The position numbers and the translations under genes were made by a program. This document shows positions 11,195 through 21,550 of a stretch of 64,000 nt of DNA, piece after piece (position 1 is the stretch's first letter; each line of letters starts with the position of its first letter). The notes beneath the pieces are model-generated. The model was not told the origin of the DNA. It did no database searches and saw only the letters and a list, made by a program, of their open reading frames with translations. The DNA is from Aristolochia californica (lineage: Eukaryota; Streptophyta; Magnoliopsida; Piperales; Aristolochiaceae): assembly GCA_029961685.1 (NCBI GenBank), contig JARWKL010000012.1:21933227-21997226 (forward strand), given 5' to 3'.

Positions 11195-11436
11195 ATAGAG
11201 ACAAAATTACTTTAGACACTTCTACAATCTTACACGAGTTATTGTCAAACACCTCAACAATATCACCAAGGATCGAATTCTCTGCACCCCCTGAAGGACG
11301 AGGCAAAGGTCTAATGGCCTTCTGAGAAAATCTTTCTACAGTCGCAACATCAACAAAATTTTGGTACCTAATATGGTAATTGTGACCATTTCCAGATATA
11401 ATTCAGCACAACACCAGGAACCTGAAGGCACCTTCT
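11195..11436 (-). pseudogene. Agenet-exon fragment of a second paralogue (left arm)
   Basis: On the minus strand this encodes a broken Agenet tandem, homologous to the intact protein at about residues 15-90 (EVFDNNS and ISEVSK-type motifs). It lies opposite in orientation to the copy at 9312-10496. It has no start codon, and the partner exon has been separated from it. The mirror copy is 15398-15640 on the plus strand. Confidence 0.7.
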
Positions 11437-11584
11437 TCTCACGCTGAAGTTGGATTCTTGTACATCTTTCTTCCAAAGGCCTAAAGATGATACTTGGGGT
11501 TTGTCACCTTCTTCTCACGAAAGTCAGTGTGGCAAATACTTGCATGCTGACTCCTTGCAAATAAACTCATTTTTTCCTTCCTAT

Positions 11585-11690
11585 TTCAGGCTTGCCACAA
11601 GCCTGTAAAGCCTGCTGCATTCAATGCAGGAAAACTTGATCCTTGTCAAAGATCTGCTCTCCAATACTTGATACATAAAAGCATGAAGGT
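11585..11690 (+). other. Orphan exon-like segment, origin unknown (left arm copy)
   Basis: Flanked by a good acceptor (TTCCTATTTCAG) and a donor (AAG followed by GTTTAT), this encodes about 33 residues including KPVKPAAFNAGKLD and RSALQYL. The right arm carries the same exon on the minus strand (about 15070-15175) with an open frame and acceptor. I do not recognise the protein. It does not resemble Agenet or ENT sequence. Confidence 0.45.
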
Positions 11691-12253
11691 TTATCTTTTC
11701 TATATTTTTATGTTACATTATTTACTTATTCATCTTCTTTTTCGGTAGATAACATGTATTTGAGTGGCTCCATCACATAGAACTATGGGATATGTAAGTA
11801 TATTGATGATACTAAGAGGTCTTCCTCTGAATGATTTAGAGCTAACTAGATTATGAAATGCGTGGTTTTAAAACCCATGTGGAATCAGTAAACAAAGAAT
11901 TTTTTAGGATATGACATTTGTGATAAACATGTGCTCTCATATTGGTCTAACAATATACATGGTAATCATTTCTCAAAAAAATCCTTTTATGTATTTTAAA
12001 AATCATTTAAAAAAATGGTAGAATAATAATCAGTCTAGCTGCAGCAGGCAAGTGCAGTCAGATACTCACTCTGGGTATTATGCATTTAATACATTATCTA
12101 TCTGGGTATTATGCATTTAATACATTATCTAGTTTGTAGCTTCTGCTAGACTGTTAGTTTTGTTCGTTTTTGAAGTTTTGAAGTTACTAAAGCATGGACT
12201 GAATTTCACATGATTGGTGGTGTAGTGATCAGGTTTTACTGAAGTATCATGCT

Positions 12254-12478
12254 TTAACCTACTTCTGGAATTGAAATTCTTGAGATTATGTCCAGCAGAT
12301 AGGACTCGTGTCCTGTCACAAGTTGGTGGAGCCTACCCATTTTTTTTACGGTTCTTACTTTCTGATTGGGTCCTGCATTTTCTCCAAAATGAGAGGAGGA
12401 AATTTCCAAACCTCTCTTGACACTTCTTCCAGAGGGAGCCATATTTTGCACCTTCTCCTCCTTGAAGTCAGCCAGCAA
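12254..12478 (-). pseudogene. Second-exon fragment of the diverged Agenet/ENT paralogue (left arm)
   Basis: On the minus strand this reads FKEEKVQNMAPSGRSVKRG then SSHFGENAGPNQK and MGRLHQLVTGH. It is homologous to residues about 145-200 of the intact protein (ADKVRNMALSVRSVKR, SSHLGENAGPDQK) but clearly diverged. It is therefore from a different paralogue than the copy at 9739-10496. The ENT domain is absent. The mirror copy is 14299-14504. Confidence 0.7.
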
Positions 12479-12695
12479 CCTCCACTTGTAAATGTTGTTT
12501 CCTCCACGTTCATATCAGGTAGCTAGCAGTTTTGAATTCTGATCATGCCTTGCTGTAGATGATTTACTTAAATTGTCATCACTAAAATTTATGCCAAAAA
12601 AAAAAAAAAAGTACTGTTGTGTTCATTTGTTTTGAGAAGGACTCAGGAACTGGTGCTTGGATGATGCATGAGCCTCAATAGAGTTTCAATTAATT

Positions 12696-14060
12696 ACGAG
12701 GACATGAACGTAAGGGGTTAGAAATTCTTTGAGTGGATGTTCTATTCTAAACACAAATCATCATAGTAACTAATGTAGGAGTTAAAACATTAAAGAAAAT
12801 AGTTGTTAGGTTTCACAAGGGAGAGAAGTAGTTTTTCACTTTTTTCTTTTTCTAGTCAGGATATATAAGTTCTTGACAGTGATATTAGTGCTAAGTTTTC
12901 TTGGATTTCTTTCCATCAATATTCCATTTTATATTATAAATTACACTTGTCAAAAGAACCCTTTCAACCTATTTTCTAAAGCAAGAAACAACTTCTCATG
13001 GGAGAAATGAGCATTAGAAGAACCAAAGGTTGTAAAAGAAGCAAAATGTGTAACACCTCTAGTCCACTCCACCACCAACATGAGTCAAACTTATTCCTTC
13101 ACCCAACTGTAGTCAAGTTTCCTCAAACCCTCTCTCAAGTTATCTCTCGACCTTTCTTCAGGCTTGCAAAAATTCTTTCCACTCATCCGGACCAGCTCAA
13201 CATTCCAAGATTTCAAATTTTTTATAATAGAACTCAGCCAAGTGGTCAAAGACGAGACATCTCTGATTTTGTCATGTTCTTAGCTTATGAGGATGAAACT
13301 TCTAGATTTGTCATGCATAAATAAATAAATAACAACTAGATTACACAAACATTAAAAAAATGTAGAGATAAGGATGGTATTTGGATCTTCTCGGAGGATG
13401 AGATTCAAGTTTTAGTTGTTAGTCATTTCCAAAAAGTATTAGGGCCTGTTTGAAGATTAAATAAATGCTAAGTTGCCAGATACATTTCCAACTTTAATCT
13501 CAAATGGCAAAATCATTTACTTCTTAAAGGGTTTAAGAGTTTAAAGTTTAGGGCCAACACTCTCACGTGAAATGAAGATACTATACAATTGAGAACATTG
13601 AATGAACAATGAATGGCCAACACTCTTGCTTTAGGTAAAAGTGGGTAAAATCCTTCTTGAAAAATCACATGGCTAACATGAAGTTTTCATTTCTTTTTTC
13701 TTTACATTATCAATCAGTACAATTGATTTGGCTGGTTTGAACTGTTGAGCTGTTTAAAGCCACCGATTTCAAAACAAGGGTTCAAACATGACAAGCCAAC
13801 TAATTCAAGTCAGTGAGATGATATCAGCCTTCTCCAGTCTCAAAACTGTGTAGCACACCCACAAAAAAACAAGCTGAACAGAAAAATGAATGTTCAAATG
13901 AGAAAAAAACAACAGAACAATTGTCATTGCAATTTGCTGCAACAATTTTGAGCCTCCCACTAGTGGAGACAGATGAAAAAAGGAAAAATGGTAAACTCAT
14001 TACCACTAACAGACTTAAGTTGATGGTTGAGGACAGCAATTAAATAAAGGTCAAGAAATA
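12696..14060. other. Spacer between inverted-repeat arms
   Basis: Sequence without a match in either arm. A 108-codon open frame at 12998-13324 (motifs STHPDQLNIPRF and YNRTQPSGQ) is not recognised and has no obvious splice or promoter context. It could be a remnant of a mobile element. If a transcript crosses both arms, this stretch of about 1.4 kb would be the loop of the hairpin. Confidence 0.5.
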
Positions 14061-14298
14061 ATTAATTGAACATCTATTGAGGCTCATGCATCATCCAAGC
14101 ACCAGTTCCTGAGTCTTTCTCAAAAAAATTAACACAACAGTACTTTTTTTTTTTTGGGCATAAATTTTAGTGATTGGACTTTATTCATGAAATTCTAGTG
14201 ATGAAAATCCTAGTAAATCATCTACAGCAAGGTATGATCAGAAATCAAAAGTACTAGCTACCTGACACAAACGTGAAAGAAACAACATTTACAAGTGG

Positions 14299-14504
14299 AG
14301 GTTGCTAACTTCAAGGAGGAGAAGGTGCAAAATATGGCTCCCTCTGGTAGAAGTGTCAAGAGAGATTTGGAAATTTCCTCCTCTCATTTTGGAGAACATG
14401 CAGGACCCAATCAGAAATTAAGAACCGTCAGAAAAATGGGTAGGCTCCACCAACTTGTGACAAGACACAAATCCCATCTGCTGGACATAATCTCAAGAAT
14501 CTAA
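14299..14504 (+). pseudogene. Second-exon fragment of the diverged Agenet/ENT paralogue (right arm)
   Basis: Plus-strand open frame with FKEEKVQNMAPSGRSVKR, SSHFGEHAGPNQK and MGRLHQLVTRH, ending in a stop after about 69 residues. It is homologous to the N-terminal part of exon 2 of the intact gene, but the ENT domain is missing. In plus orientation it precedes the Agenet fragment at 15398, so the exon order is scrambled. Confidence 0.7.
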
Positions 14505-15397
14505 ATCCCAGAAGTAGGTTAAAGCATGATACTTCAGTAAAACCTGATCACTACACCACCAATCATGTGAAATTCAGTCCATGCTTCGGTAACTTCAAAA
14601 CTTCAAAAACGAAAAAAGTTAACAGTCTAGCAGAAGCTACAAACTAGATAATGTATTAAATGCATAATACACAGATAGAGTATCTGACTGCACTTGCCTG
14701 CTGCAGCTAGAGTGATTATCCTATCATTTTTTTAAATGATTTTTAAAATACAAAAAAGGATGTTTTTTGAGAAATGATTACCATGTATATTGTTAGAGCA
14801 ATATGAGAGCACATGTTTATCACAAATGTCATATCCTAAAAAAATCTTTGTTTACTGATTACACATGGGTCTTAAAACCACGCATTTCATAATCTAGTTA
14901 GCTCCAATCATTCAGAGGAAGACCTCCTGATTAGTAGTATCAATATACTTACATATCCCATAGTTCTATGTGATGAAGCCACTCAAATACATGTTATCTA
15001 CCGAAAAAGAAGATGAATAAGTAAATAATGTCATAAAAATATAGAAAAGATAAAACAAACTTAAATTATAAACCTTCATGCTTTTATGTGTCAAGTATTG
15101 GAGAGCAGATCTTTCACAAAGATCAAGTTTTCCTGCATTGAATGCAGCAGGCTTTACAGGCTTGCGGCTAGCCTGAAACAGGAAGGAAAAAATGAGTTTA
15201 TTTGCAAGGAGTTTTGCAAGGAGCCAGCATGCAAGTATTTGCCACACTGGCTTTCGTGAGAAGAAGGTGACAAACCCCAAGTATCATCTTTAGGCCTTTG
15301 GAAGAAAGATGTACAAGACTCCAACTTCAGCGCTGGAAAATGCAGGGAAGCAAGAGGTCGGGATGCAAGTATTTGCTATACTGACTTTCGTGAGAAG

Positions 15398-15640
15398 AAG
15401 GTGACTGAGGTGCCTTCAGGATCCTTGTGTTGTGCTGAAATTATATCTGGAAATGGTCACAATTACCATATTAGGTACCAAAATTTTCCTGATGTTGTGA
15501 TTGTAGAAAGATTTTCTCAGAAGGCCATTAGACCTTTGCCTCCTCCTTCAGGTGGTGCAGAGAATTGGGCCCCTGGTGATATTGTTGAGGTGTTTGACAA
15601 TAACTCGTGGAAGATTTCAGAAGTGTCTAAGGTAATTCTG
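15398..15640 (+). pseudogene. Agenet-exon fragment of the diverged paralogue (right arm)
   Basis: Encodes TEVPSGSLCCAEIISGNG through FDNNSWKISEVSK, homologous to residues about 15-90 of the intact protein. It is the better preserved of the two fragment copies, open throughout. The first 14 residues are replaced by unrelated sequence: the preceding CTTTCGTGAGAAGAAGGTGA also occurs about 120 bases earlier. Homology stops at the K of SEVSK, exactly where the left-arm breakpoint falls in the main copy. Confidence 0.7.
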
Positions 15641-16355
15641 TCTCTATCAAGAAACCGACTGACAAGACAAAGAACATGATTAATGGTGCATTGGCTCAAT
15701 AAATGCATCTTGACGACACACAGCACTTTTAACTCCTCATAATTAACCAACTCTTACATCTCAATGCTTCCCATTGGCATAATCTTTTGTACATGATGAA
15801 GTCTGATCTACAAAGAAAGGAAGCTTACAAAAGAGGCTGAACCAAGATACTAGTATTCAACCACCACATTGAAGAACATTTCTGAAGCGATAAAATTACA
15901 CGTACAATTTTCTAAGGAAGCAGCACCATATATATTTTCCATGATAAAAACTTTCATCAACCATGAAAGAAATGTGTTACATCAGACATTAAAGCAGCAT
16001 AATTAAACCTACAAATATATAGCAAAGTGTTCACAATGAATAAAACATTACGATTCCACATAAAAAGGATAGAGGGGAAACAAATTAACATTAGAGAGAT
16101 CCAACTATAATCATGGCCAAAAACTTTCCATTGCCTTTCTTTTGAAGAGTTTATGATACAAATATCTCATACAGTCACTTTCTAAACCTCTTACAGATTG
16201 AATACCCAAAAAGAGATGCTACAAATCTTAAAAATTTCATCCACTCCTTCCAATTGTGAGAACATGTACACTTCAGGAAAGACCTAAAACATGAAGAAAA
16301 AAAAATCCTTTATAACACTGGGAGTTGCTTTTGAATTAATTAAAGGGAAATGATT

Positions 16356-17761
16356 TTAACACTCTGCAGAAACTAAGTGCCTTAACTCCAACAAGTGTTC
16401 ATCGTTTGAAATGTTGAGTGAAAGGCGAAGATTTGTCATCATTTCTTCCTGTTCCCAACTTAAGGGACCAGAAGCATATAATGCCTCCATGGTGGACCGA
16501 TAAGCATGCAACTCTAATTTATGAATTTCAGCTGCCAATTCATCATTTTCCGAAGGGGAGGACTCTCTCTGATCTACCCACCCACCACTACCAGAAGCTT
16601 GATTAGGACCTGTGATATAAAGACAAGATAGTTTGTATGGATTATCACGGGTGCTGCTACTACAACTAGCAATTGAACATGTACTAGCCTCAGCATCATC
16701 AATAGGTTCTAAGCTTCTTGGAAAAAAACATCCAACTTCAGCATTAAAATTTCTGCTCTCCTCTGTGTCTATTTCAGAAAAATGAGTGGTTCTGTTGTTA
16801 AAGGAAGCATGCATGTATTTTTCACCCAACACAATTTGTGGGGAAGCAACAGCATCTACCTTTTCCAGCAGATGGGACTGGCATCCTGTCACAGATTGCT
16901 GGAGCCTACCATCCTTTTTGATTGCTCTTAGTTTCTGATCAGGTCCTGCATTTTCACCCAAATGAGAGGAGAAAACTTCCCGACTTCTCTTCACACTTCT
17001 TACAGAGAGAGCCATATTCCGCACCTTATCCGCCTGGAAGCCAGCATCCTGTTCTAGCACATGTTGTGTAATGGTAGCCTTCATGTTCATGCCAGATAGC
17101 CGGCAGTTTGACTTCTGCACCAAAAAAGAAAAAAAAATTGAGTCAAGAAGCGTCAAATTTGAAAACACTTCAAACCTAAAAAGGAACATTTTGTTATCAT
17201 CCAGTAGTGTGTAAGAGAGGAAGATGAGTGCAATGAGCAAGTCAAAGTGAAAGAATGATTCATTTGTAATGAGCCACTAGCATAGAATAGATTCCACTCC
17301 TCCAGCTAATCTCTATATCGTGATAAAAGGTACGAAACTAGCATAGATACTGCAGCAAGAGTTGAAATTACCTTTCCAATCACAACCCACTGATTATCCT
17401 GCCATGACTGCCTAACCCGCAGGTTCAATTTGTGCACCCGGAACTGTTGGGCAGATCCAAGGAGTCTAACAAAGTAGTGTCCACCCATTACTTTAGACAC
17501 TTCTGCAATCTTCCATGAATTATTGTCAAACACCTCGACAATATCACTAGGGACCCAATTCTCTGCACCACCTGAAGGAGGAGGCAAAGGTCTAATGGCA
17601 TTCCGAGAAAGTCTTTCTACGGTTACAACATCAGGAAAATTTTGGTACCTAATATTGTAATTGTGACCATTTCGAGATATTATTTCAGCGCAATACCAAC
17701 AGCCTGAAGGCACCTCAGTCCTCTTCAACACTTCAACTTTACTTCCCTTCCTAAATCTCAT
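16356..17761 (-). CDS. Agenet (plant Tudor-like) and ENT-domain protein, intact (382 aa)
   Basis: Two coding exons on the minus strand: 17761-17372 (residues 1-130) and 17114-16356 (131-382, stop included), joined by a phase-0 GT-AG intron with a T-rich tract before the acceptor GGTGCAG. Residues about 1-60 and 62-125 are two Agenet repeats (GSKVEVLKRTEVPSG, CAEIISRNGHNYNIRYQ, DIVEVFDNNSWKIAEVSKV, YFVRLLGS). Agenet modules are Tudor-like and usually read methylated histone tails. Residues about 318-382 form an ENT domain (AEIHKLELHAYRSTMEALY, NLRLSLNISNDEHLLELR), the EMSY-type helical module. The Agenet-first, ENT-last order matches a plant 'Tudor-like/ENT' family and not the EML proteins, which have ENT first. 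A nuclear chromatin-associated role is inferred. The start MRFRKGSKVEV is the usual start of the family. Most of the gene lies in the right arm of an inverted repeat, and its downstream DNA holds the inverted damaged copy. Confidence 0.85.
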
Positions 17762-18960
17762 GGTAGCTGAACAAAAAAAACTTCAATCTTTGAAACCTGT
17801 TAAACAAGACATACAAAAATTGGAACCGGCTCTGAGATAAAATAAATAATAAGGAACAACCACAATGAATATGAACAACAAGTTGAAAGTTGTTTTGGCT
17901 AAAACAATCAGAAGATGCAAATTTAAAAATTTGAATCAAGCGTTGAGCAAAAATGTTAATAAGGAGGTCTGGACCTCCAGTGTCTAAATAGCCATGATAG
18001 TTACAAGATTACCATTACTCCTATATACAGATATAAATACATACATATACATATGTATTTATATATATCATGATGTTCATATACCACTCAAATATGAGAA
18101 AACTGAAGGAAAAAACTCAAACAGATATCAAACATGAACGTAGAGAAAAAGGAAATAAATATAGAACACGAAGAAATAAAATCAAATAAATTAGATTCTA
18201 ATCGGATGGGTAGATTAAAAATAAATGGGAATTCAAGAAAAAAGAAATAGACAAGCATAGTTTATGTTGACTGATGTCCTCTTTTTTCCCATATACATAG
18301 AGAGCGAGAGAATAATTTTAGGAAATTACGAACAAAGTTTCGAAAAAAATCTCTCCGTAAAATAACCAACGCACTAACTAAATTAATTTAAGTTATAGTA
18401 AAACTAAAAAAATCATAAAAAGGAACGCAAGAACTAATAAAATAATGGGAAAAAAGGAAAAAAGAAACCAACTCAAACCGTAGAGCTTTTTGTAGCGTAT
18501 AAAAGTGGATGACCTCACTAACAAGAAATAGAAAATTAGATTGTAAATTCACTATAAACCAGAGAAAGTTCAGAGACAGAAACCTAAGAAGGAAAAGGAA
18601 AAAGAAAAAAGCTAGAAAAAATTGAACGCCCAGCGATAACCATTAAAGAATACAATTAGCACTACAAAAGAAACGAAATCTTTCCCTAACGTATCATAAA
18701 TCAGAAGATATTAGGAATAGGAAAAAAACACAAAATCATCTATCATCCCATCGGAAAAAACAATACACTGAAACCATAAGAGACAGGATCAGAACAATCG
18801 GACACTAAATAACAATTAAACGAAAACAAGAATTCAAAGAAAAAATTAACTAACCTTTGGGAAAAGAATTCCGCCTTTCACCCCTCTGAGTTCCGATTAC
18901 AGGGAGAAGAACCGTAACAACAAGGCTTATGTTTCAGGAAGGGGGACTAGAGAGGCTATG
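17762..18960 (-). promoter_or_regulatory. 5'UTR with intron, and promoter-proximal region of the Agenet/ENT gene
   Basis: On the minus strand a non-coding exon probably ends at 18855 (CCCAAAG, then GTTAGT) and an intron of about 1.1 kb ends at GTTCAG (17772-17767), five bases before the ATG. Leader introns of this kind are common in plant chromatin genes. The region 18860-19130 is GC-richer than its surroundings and fits a 5'UTR and promoter. Exact transcription start is not visible. Confidence 0.5.
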
Positions 18961-20375
18961 AAGAGGTCAGGCGTTATTAGCTTGGTGGGTGGGTTTGAGT
19001 CTCATAGCGTCGTTGGGAGTCTCTTTAATTAAATAAAGCGTTAAAATGCGCCGGGTAGGTATTTCGCACCGGGAGGGTGCAGGTCACAGACTCACAGCGA
19101 CACGGGAGGCAATCGTAACCGTTTCTTGTTGTCCAAGTTTAATCGGAGATTATTATATTAGAAAATAAAAATACGCCATGGGGTACATGCACCATGTCTT
19201 CCTTTTTTATTTTCTTATAACACATAAATGTAACATTTTTCACAAATAATATGATTCATTATATTGGATTTTTATAAATGTTATTAAAATTATATATTTG
19301 ACTATTAAAATTAAATATTATAACACTTAATTATAATTTATTTATAATAATAATTTATATTAAAATTACAAAAAATACCCTAGGTTTAGCAAAATTAAAT
19401 AAGATAAAATGAAGATAAGTTATTACATCTAGACCTAATGAAGATAAGTTATGATATCAAACAACAACACTTTTATTGACATAAAGTATATAGTCATTTT
19501 TTTGTAGCTAAAATTGGGTGGGTGGGTGCCCTTAACAGATTCCAAATTTGTGAGTATTGAGTGGATTTGTTGTGTTCATTACTTCACGTGGTTCAGACTT
19601 GTGAACAAGGTTAGTCAACAAAACGAAAATTTGAAGTTCATCTTCATCTCCTGATTCAAATTCATTTCATTTATCTACATGAACTTCATCTTCGAACTTG
19701 GTGTTAGTGTAGACGACTTTATGTGCACTGGTAAATAGTTTCCAATGTTAGTGCCCCAACATGAGAAAAATATCAAATATTGTATTAGAGTTAAAATGTA
19801 CATTTAGCTTCAGATAAACATCTTGAAGAGACCAATAGATATGCCTTGATGAAAGATAGCCAAACTAGAACAAAAATGGAACAAATAACTATCCAAGTCA
19901 ACCTTTACTTTACCTCATTATTATTACACTCTCCTTTGGACATATCAAATACTCCCAAATCCGGATTATAATAGTAAATATTCTTATAACTTTAAGTTCC
20001 TAATATTTACCTAATTTTCTACTTACTATTTTTTGAATGGAACAAGAACTCTTGCCTAATTAGGTATTCAACCAATTTTACCTGATTACTCCTTTATCAT
20101 TTATTAAATGTAACAAATCATTGGCCACCTAATTACATGTAGTAGTAATATAGTAAATTTTTTTAAAAAAGAATAAAAATTAGTAAAATCGTAAATTCTT
20201 CGTTCCCTCCATCTCTTTCCCTATTCAATTGGAGTGCCTACCCCCATGGATCCCTACTGTCAAAGAATTTGTAACCCTAATGGCCAACCTCTACGTTCAT
20301 GTCCTCATTATTCCTCTTCTGATATCCTTCTTCTTGTCTTCCATTCTCCTCCCTATTGAAGGTTGTAGGCAGTAG
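18961..20375. other. Intergenic DNA upstream of the Agenet/ENT gene
   Basis: GC-richer until about 19130, then AT-rich. It contains the inverted dispersed repeat at 19860-20030 and a repeat resembling 5690-5760 at 20038-20110. No supportable gene. Confidence 0.4.
19860..20030 (-). repeat. Dispersed repeat, inverted partner of 8060-8235
   Basis: The reverse complement shares long phrases with 8060-8235, for example TTAGGAACTTAA and TTTGGGAGTATTTGATATG. Probably a MITE. Confidence 0.5.
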
Positions 20376-21150
20376 CACTACAAGAAAATGAACTTATGTC
20401 AACGATTTTTTTCACTAGTGAAAGTGCAAAACTCACTAAGAGAAGTTCTCCAAGTGAAAAAGTCGTTGGAAGAATTCACTTTTGCATTTGTTCTGATAGA
20501 ACTTCTGCCAGTGAATTTGTATATTCATTGTCATAAGTTGAAATCTCTACCAACAAATTTACTAATTCACTGCTAGAGAATTTAAACCTTTGGTGAATTT
20601 ATATATTCGTTGGGAGAAAGTGTTGTCTCTGTCTAGGGGTGGGCACCGGGTTGGGTTTTTACAGGGAACCCGATCCGATCCGATCCTACCCAAAAAACCT
20701 TGGTTCGGATTTTTAATTTCACTCCCCGGGTCGAGGACTAGGTGGGGAAAAACCTATCGAGGATGGGTTTTTCCAAACCCAACCCAAACTCGACCCACAT
20801 ATGAGACAGAGATATAAAAAGGGTTGATACAGGTCATGTTTTACGAGGATGGAGCGGGGATTGGGACGGGGACAGAGACGGGTCGGGTTTAAGTCAGGTT
20901 TACAAGGATGGTGATAGGGTTTCAGGGTCATGGAAAAGGGTCCAGGTTTATGTTTTGGTAAACCCAACAACCCGACCCAACTTGTGCCCACCCCTATCTC
21001 TGTGAGCAAACTAGTACACTCCCTGGTAGAGAAGACACTCTCTTGTAGCCAAAATGTAAATTTACTAGTAGAGAGTATTCTCTCTAGTAACGTTTTTTCA
21101 AATATGTTGCTAGAGATCGCTGGAAGAGAGTCACTCTTTGGCAACTAAAT
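20376..21150. mobile_element. CACTA-like non-autonomous element
   Basis: Starts CACTACAAGAAAATG, the canonical terminus of plant CACTA (En/Spm-type) transposons. It is followed by subterminal repeats such as CAGTGAATTTGTATATTCA and GGTGAATTTATATATTCG. A CTCTCTTGTAG near 21040 (TTGTAGTG in the copy at 33301) looks like the opposite terminus, but repeat-like sequence continues to about 21150, so the right end is unclear. No transposase is present. A 363-bp MITE sits inside it. The part from 21031 onward is repeated upstream of all three LEA genes. Confidence 0.55.
20634..20996. mobile_element. 363-bp hAT-type MITE with TAGGGGTGGGCAC inverted ends
   Basis: Ends TAGGGGTGGGCAC and GTGCCCACCCCTA are perfect inverted repeats. 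They are flanked by TCTCTGTC and TCTCTGTG, an 8-bp target duplication with one mismatch, as expected for the hAT superfamily. The interior is GC-rich with repeated CCGATC and GGGTTGGG-type words and no coding capacity. It lies inside the CACTA-like element and is therefore the younger insertion. It is absent from the tandem LEA units. Confidence 0.8.
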
Positions 21151-21404
21151 AATGCTCCTTGGCTCATAAGAAATTATATATCGATAATTTGGTTGATAAT
21201 TTTAACTGAATTTACATGCGGATATATCGTAAACTATGTTTGCGGTTCGGGTTAATTCTTAGGTGATTACTTTTGAATTTACGAACTGCGTTGGAAGATG
21301 ACTCTCCGCGGTTCATCTGAAGCTGTTGAGTTGAAACCTTGATCACTTCTCTGGGGCTGATTTCCCTCGTCAAACGGATCGAAAGCTTCCGCTTCCCATA
21401 AACA

Positions 21405-21450
21405 CGGCAACGCGTGGCAGCAATCCTGAAGCTTCCCGGTACTACAAATT
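21405..21450 (+). promoter_or_regulatory. LEA copy 1 promoter with TATA position mutated to TACA
   Basis: Copies 2 and 3 have GGTACTATAAATTCC about 110 bases before the ATG. Copy 1 has GGTACTACAAATTCC. Upstream, all three share GGCAACGCGTGGCAG (here about 21406-21420), a palindromic ACGCGT core resembling coupling elements seen in ABA- and stress-responsive promoters. This resemblance is suggestive only. Confidence 0.5.
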
Positions 21451-21550
21451 CCTGCCATCGGAGTGCAGTTTCATTCAGTAGCAGCAAAGCCTCAGAGCAA
21501 CCAATTCACTAAGACTTTCGCGTTTGTTTTATCGTCTCGTTAGAAAAACA

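Larger units (their letters stand above)
9312..12695 (+). repeat. Left arm of large inverted repeat
   Basis: Reads as the reverse complement of 14061-17500, with scattered substitutions and small indels, by eye above 90% identical in most blocks. Matches extend from inside the Agenet exon (GTAATGGGTGGACAC) through the second exon, the 3' flank and the fragments of a second paralogue. They end near ATGCATGAGCCTCAATAG at about 12660-12690. The arm lacks the 5' half of the Agenet exon and about 57 bases present in the right arm near 15340-15400. Confidence 0.9.
14061..17500 (-). repeat. Right arm of large inverted repeat
   Basis: Reverse complement of 9312-12695, running from about 14061 (TCTATTGAGGCTCATGCATC) to inside the Agenet exon at about 17500. 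It includes the whole second exon, intron and 3' flank of the intact gene, so the intact gene's downstream three quarters lie within the repeat. Its promoter and first Agenet repeat do not. Confidence 0.9.

Noticed and set aside
12998..13324. 108-codon open frame in the spacer as a real gene
   Set aside because: No recognised domain, promoter, introns or second copy. Kept only as a remark in the spacer entry.
14966..15280. 104-codon minus-strand protein gene
   Set aside because: The open frame joins intron-like and repeat-arm sequence; only the short exon-like part (about 15070-15175) has splice borders and is conserved in the other arm.
9312..17500. CRISPR array or bacterial-type system
   Set aside because: The repeats are two long inverted arms of plant exon and intron DNA, not short regularly spaced direct repeats.
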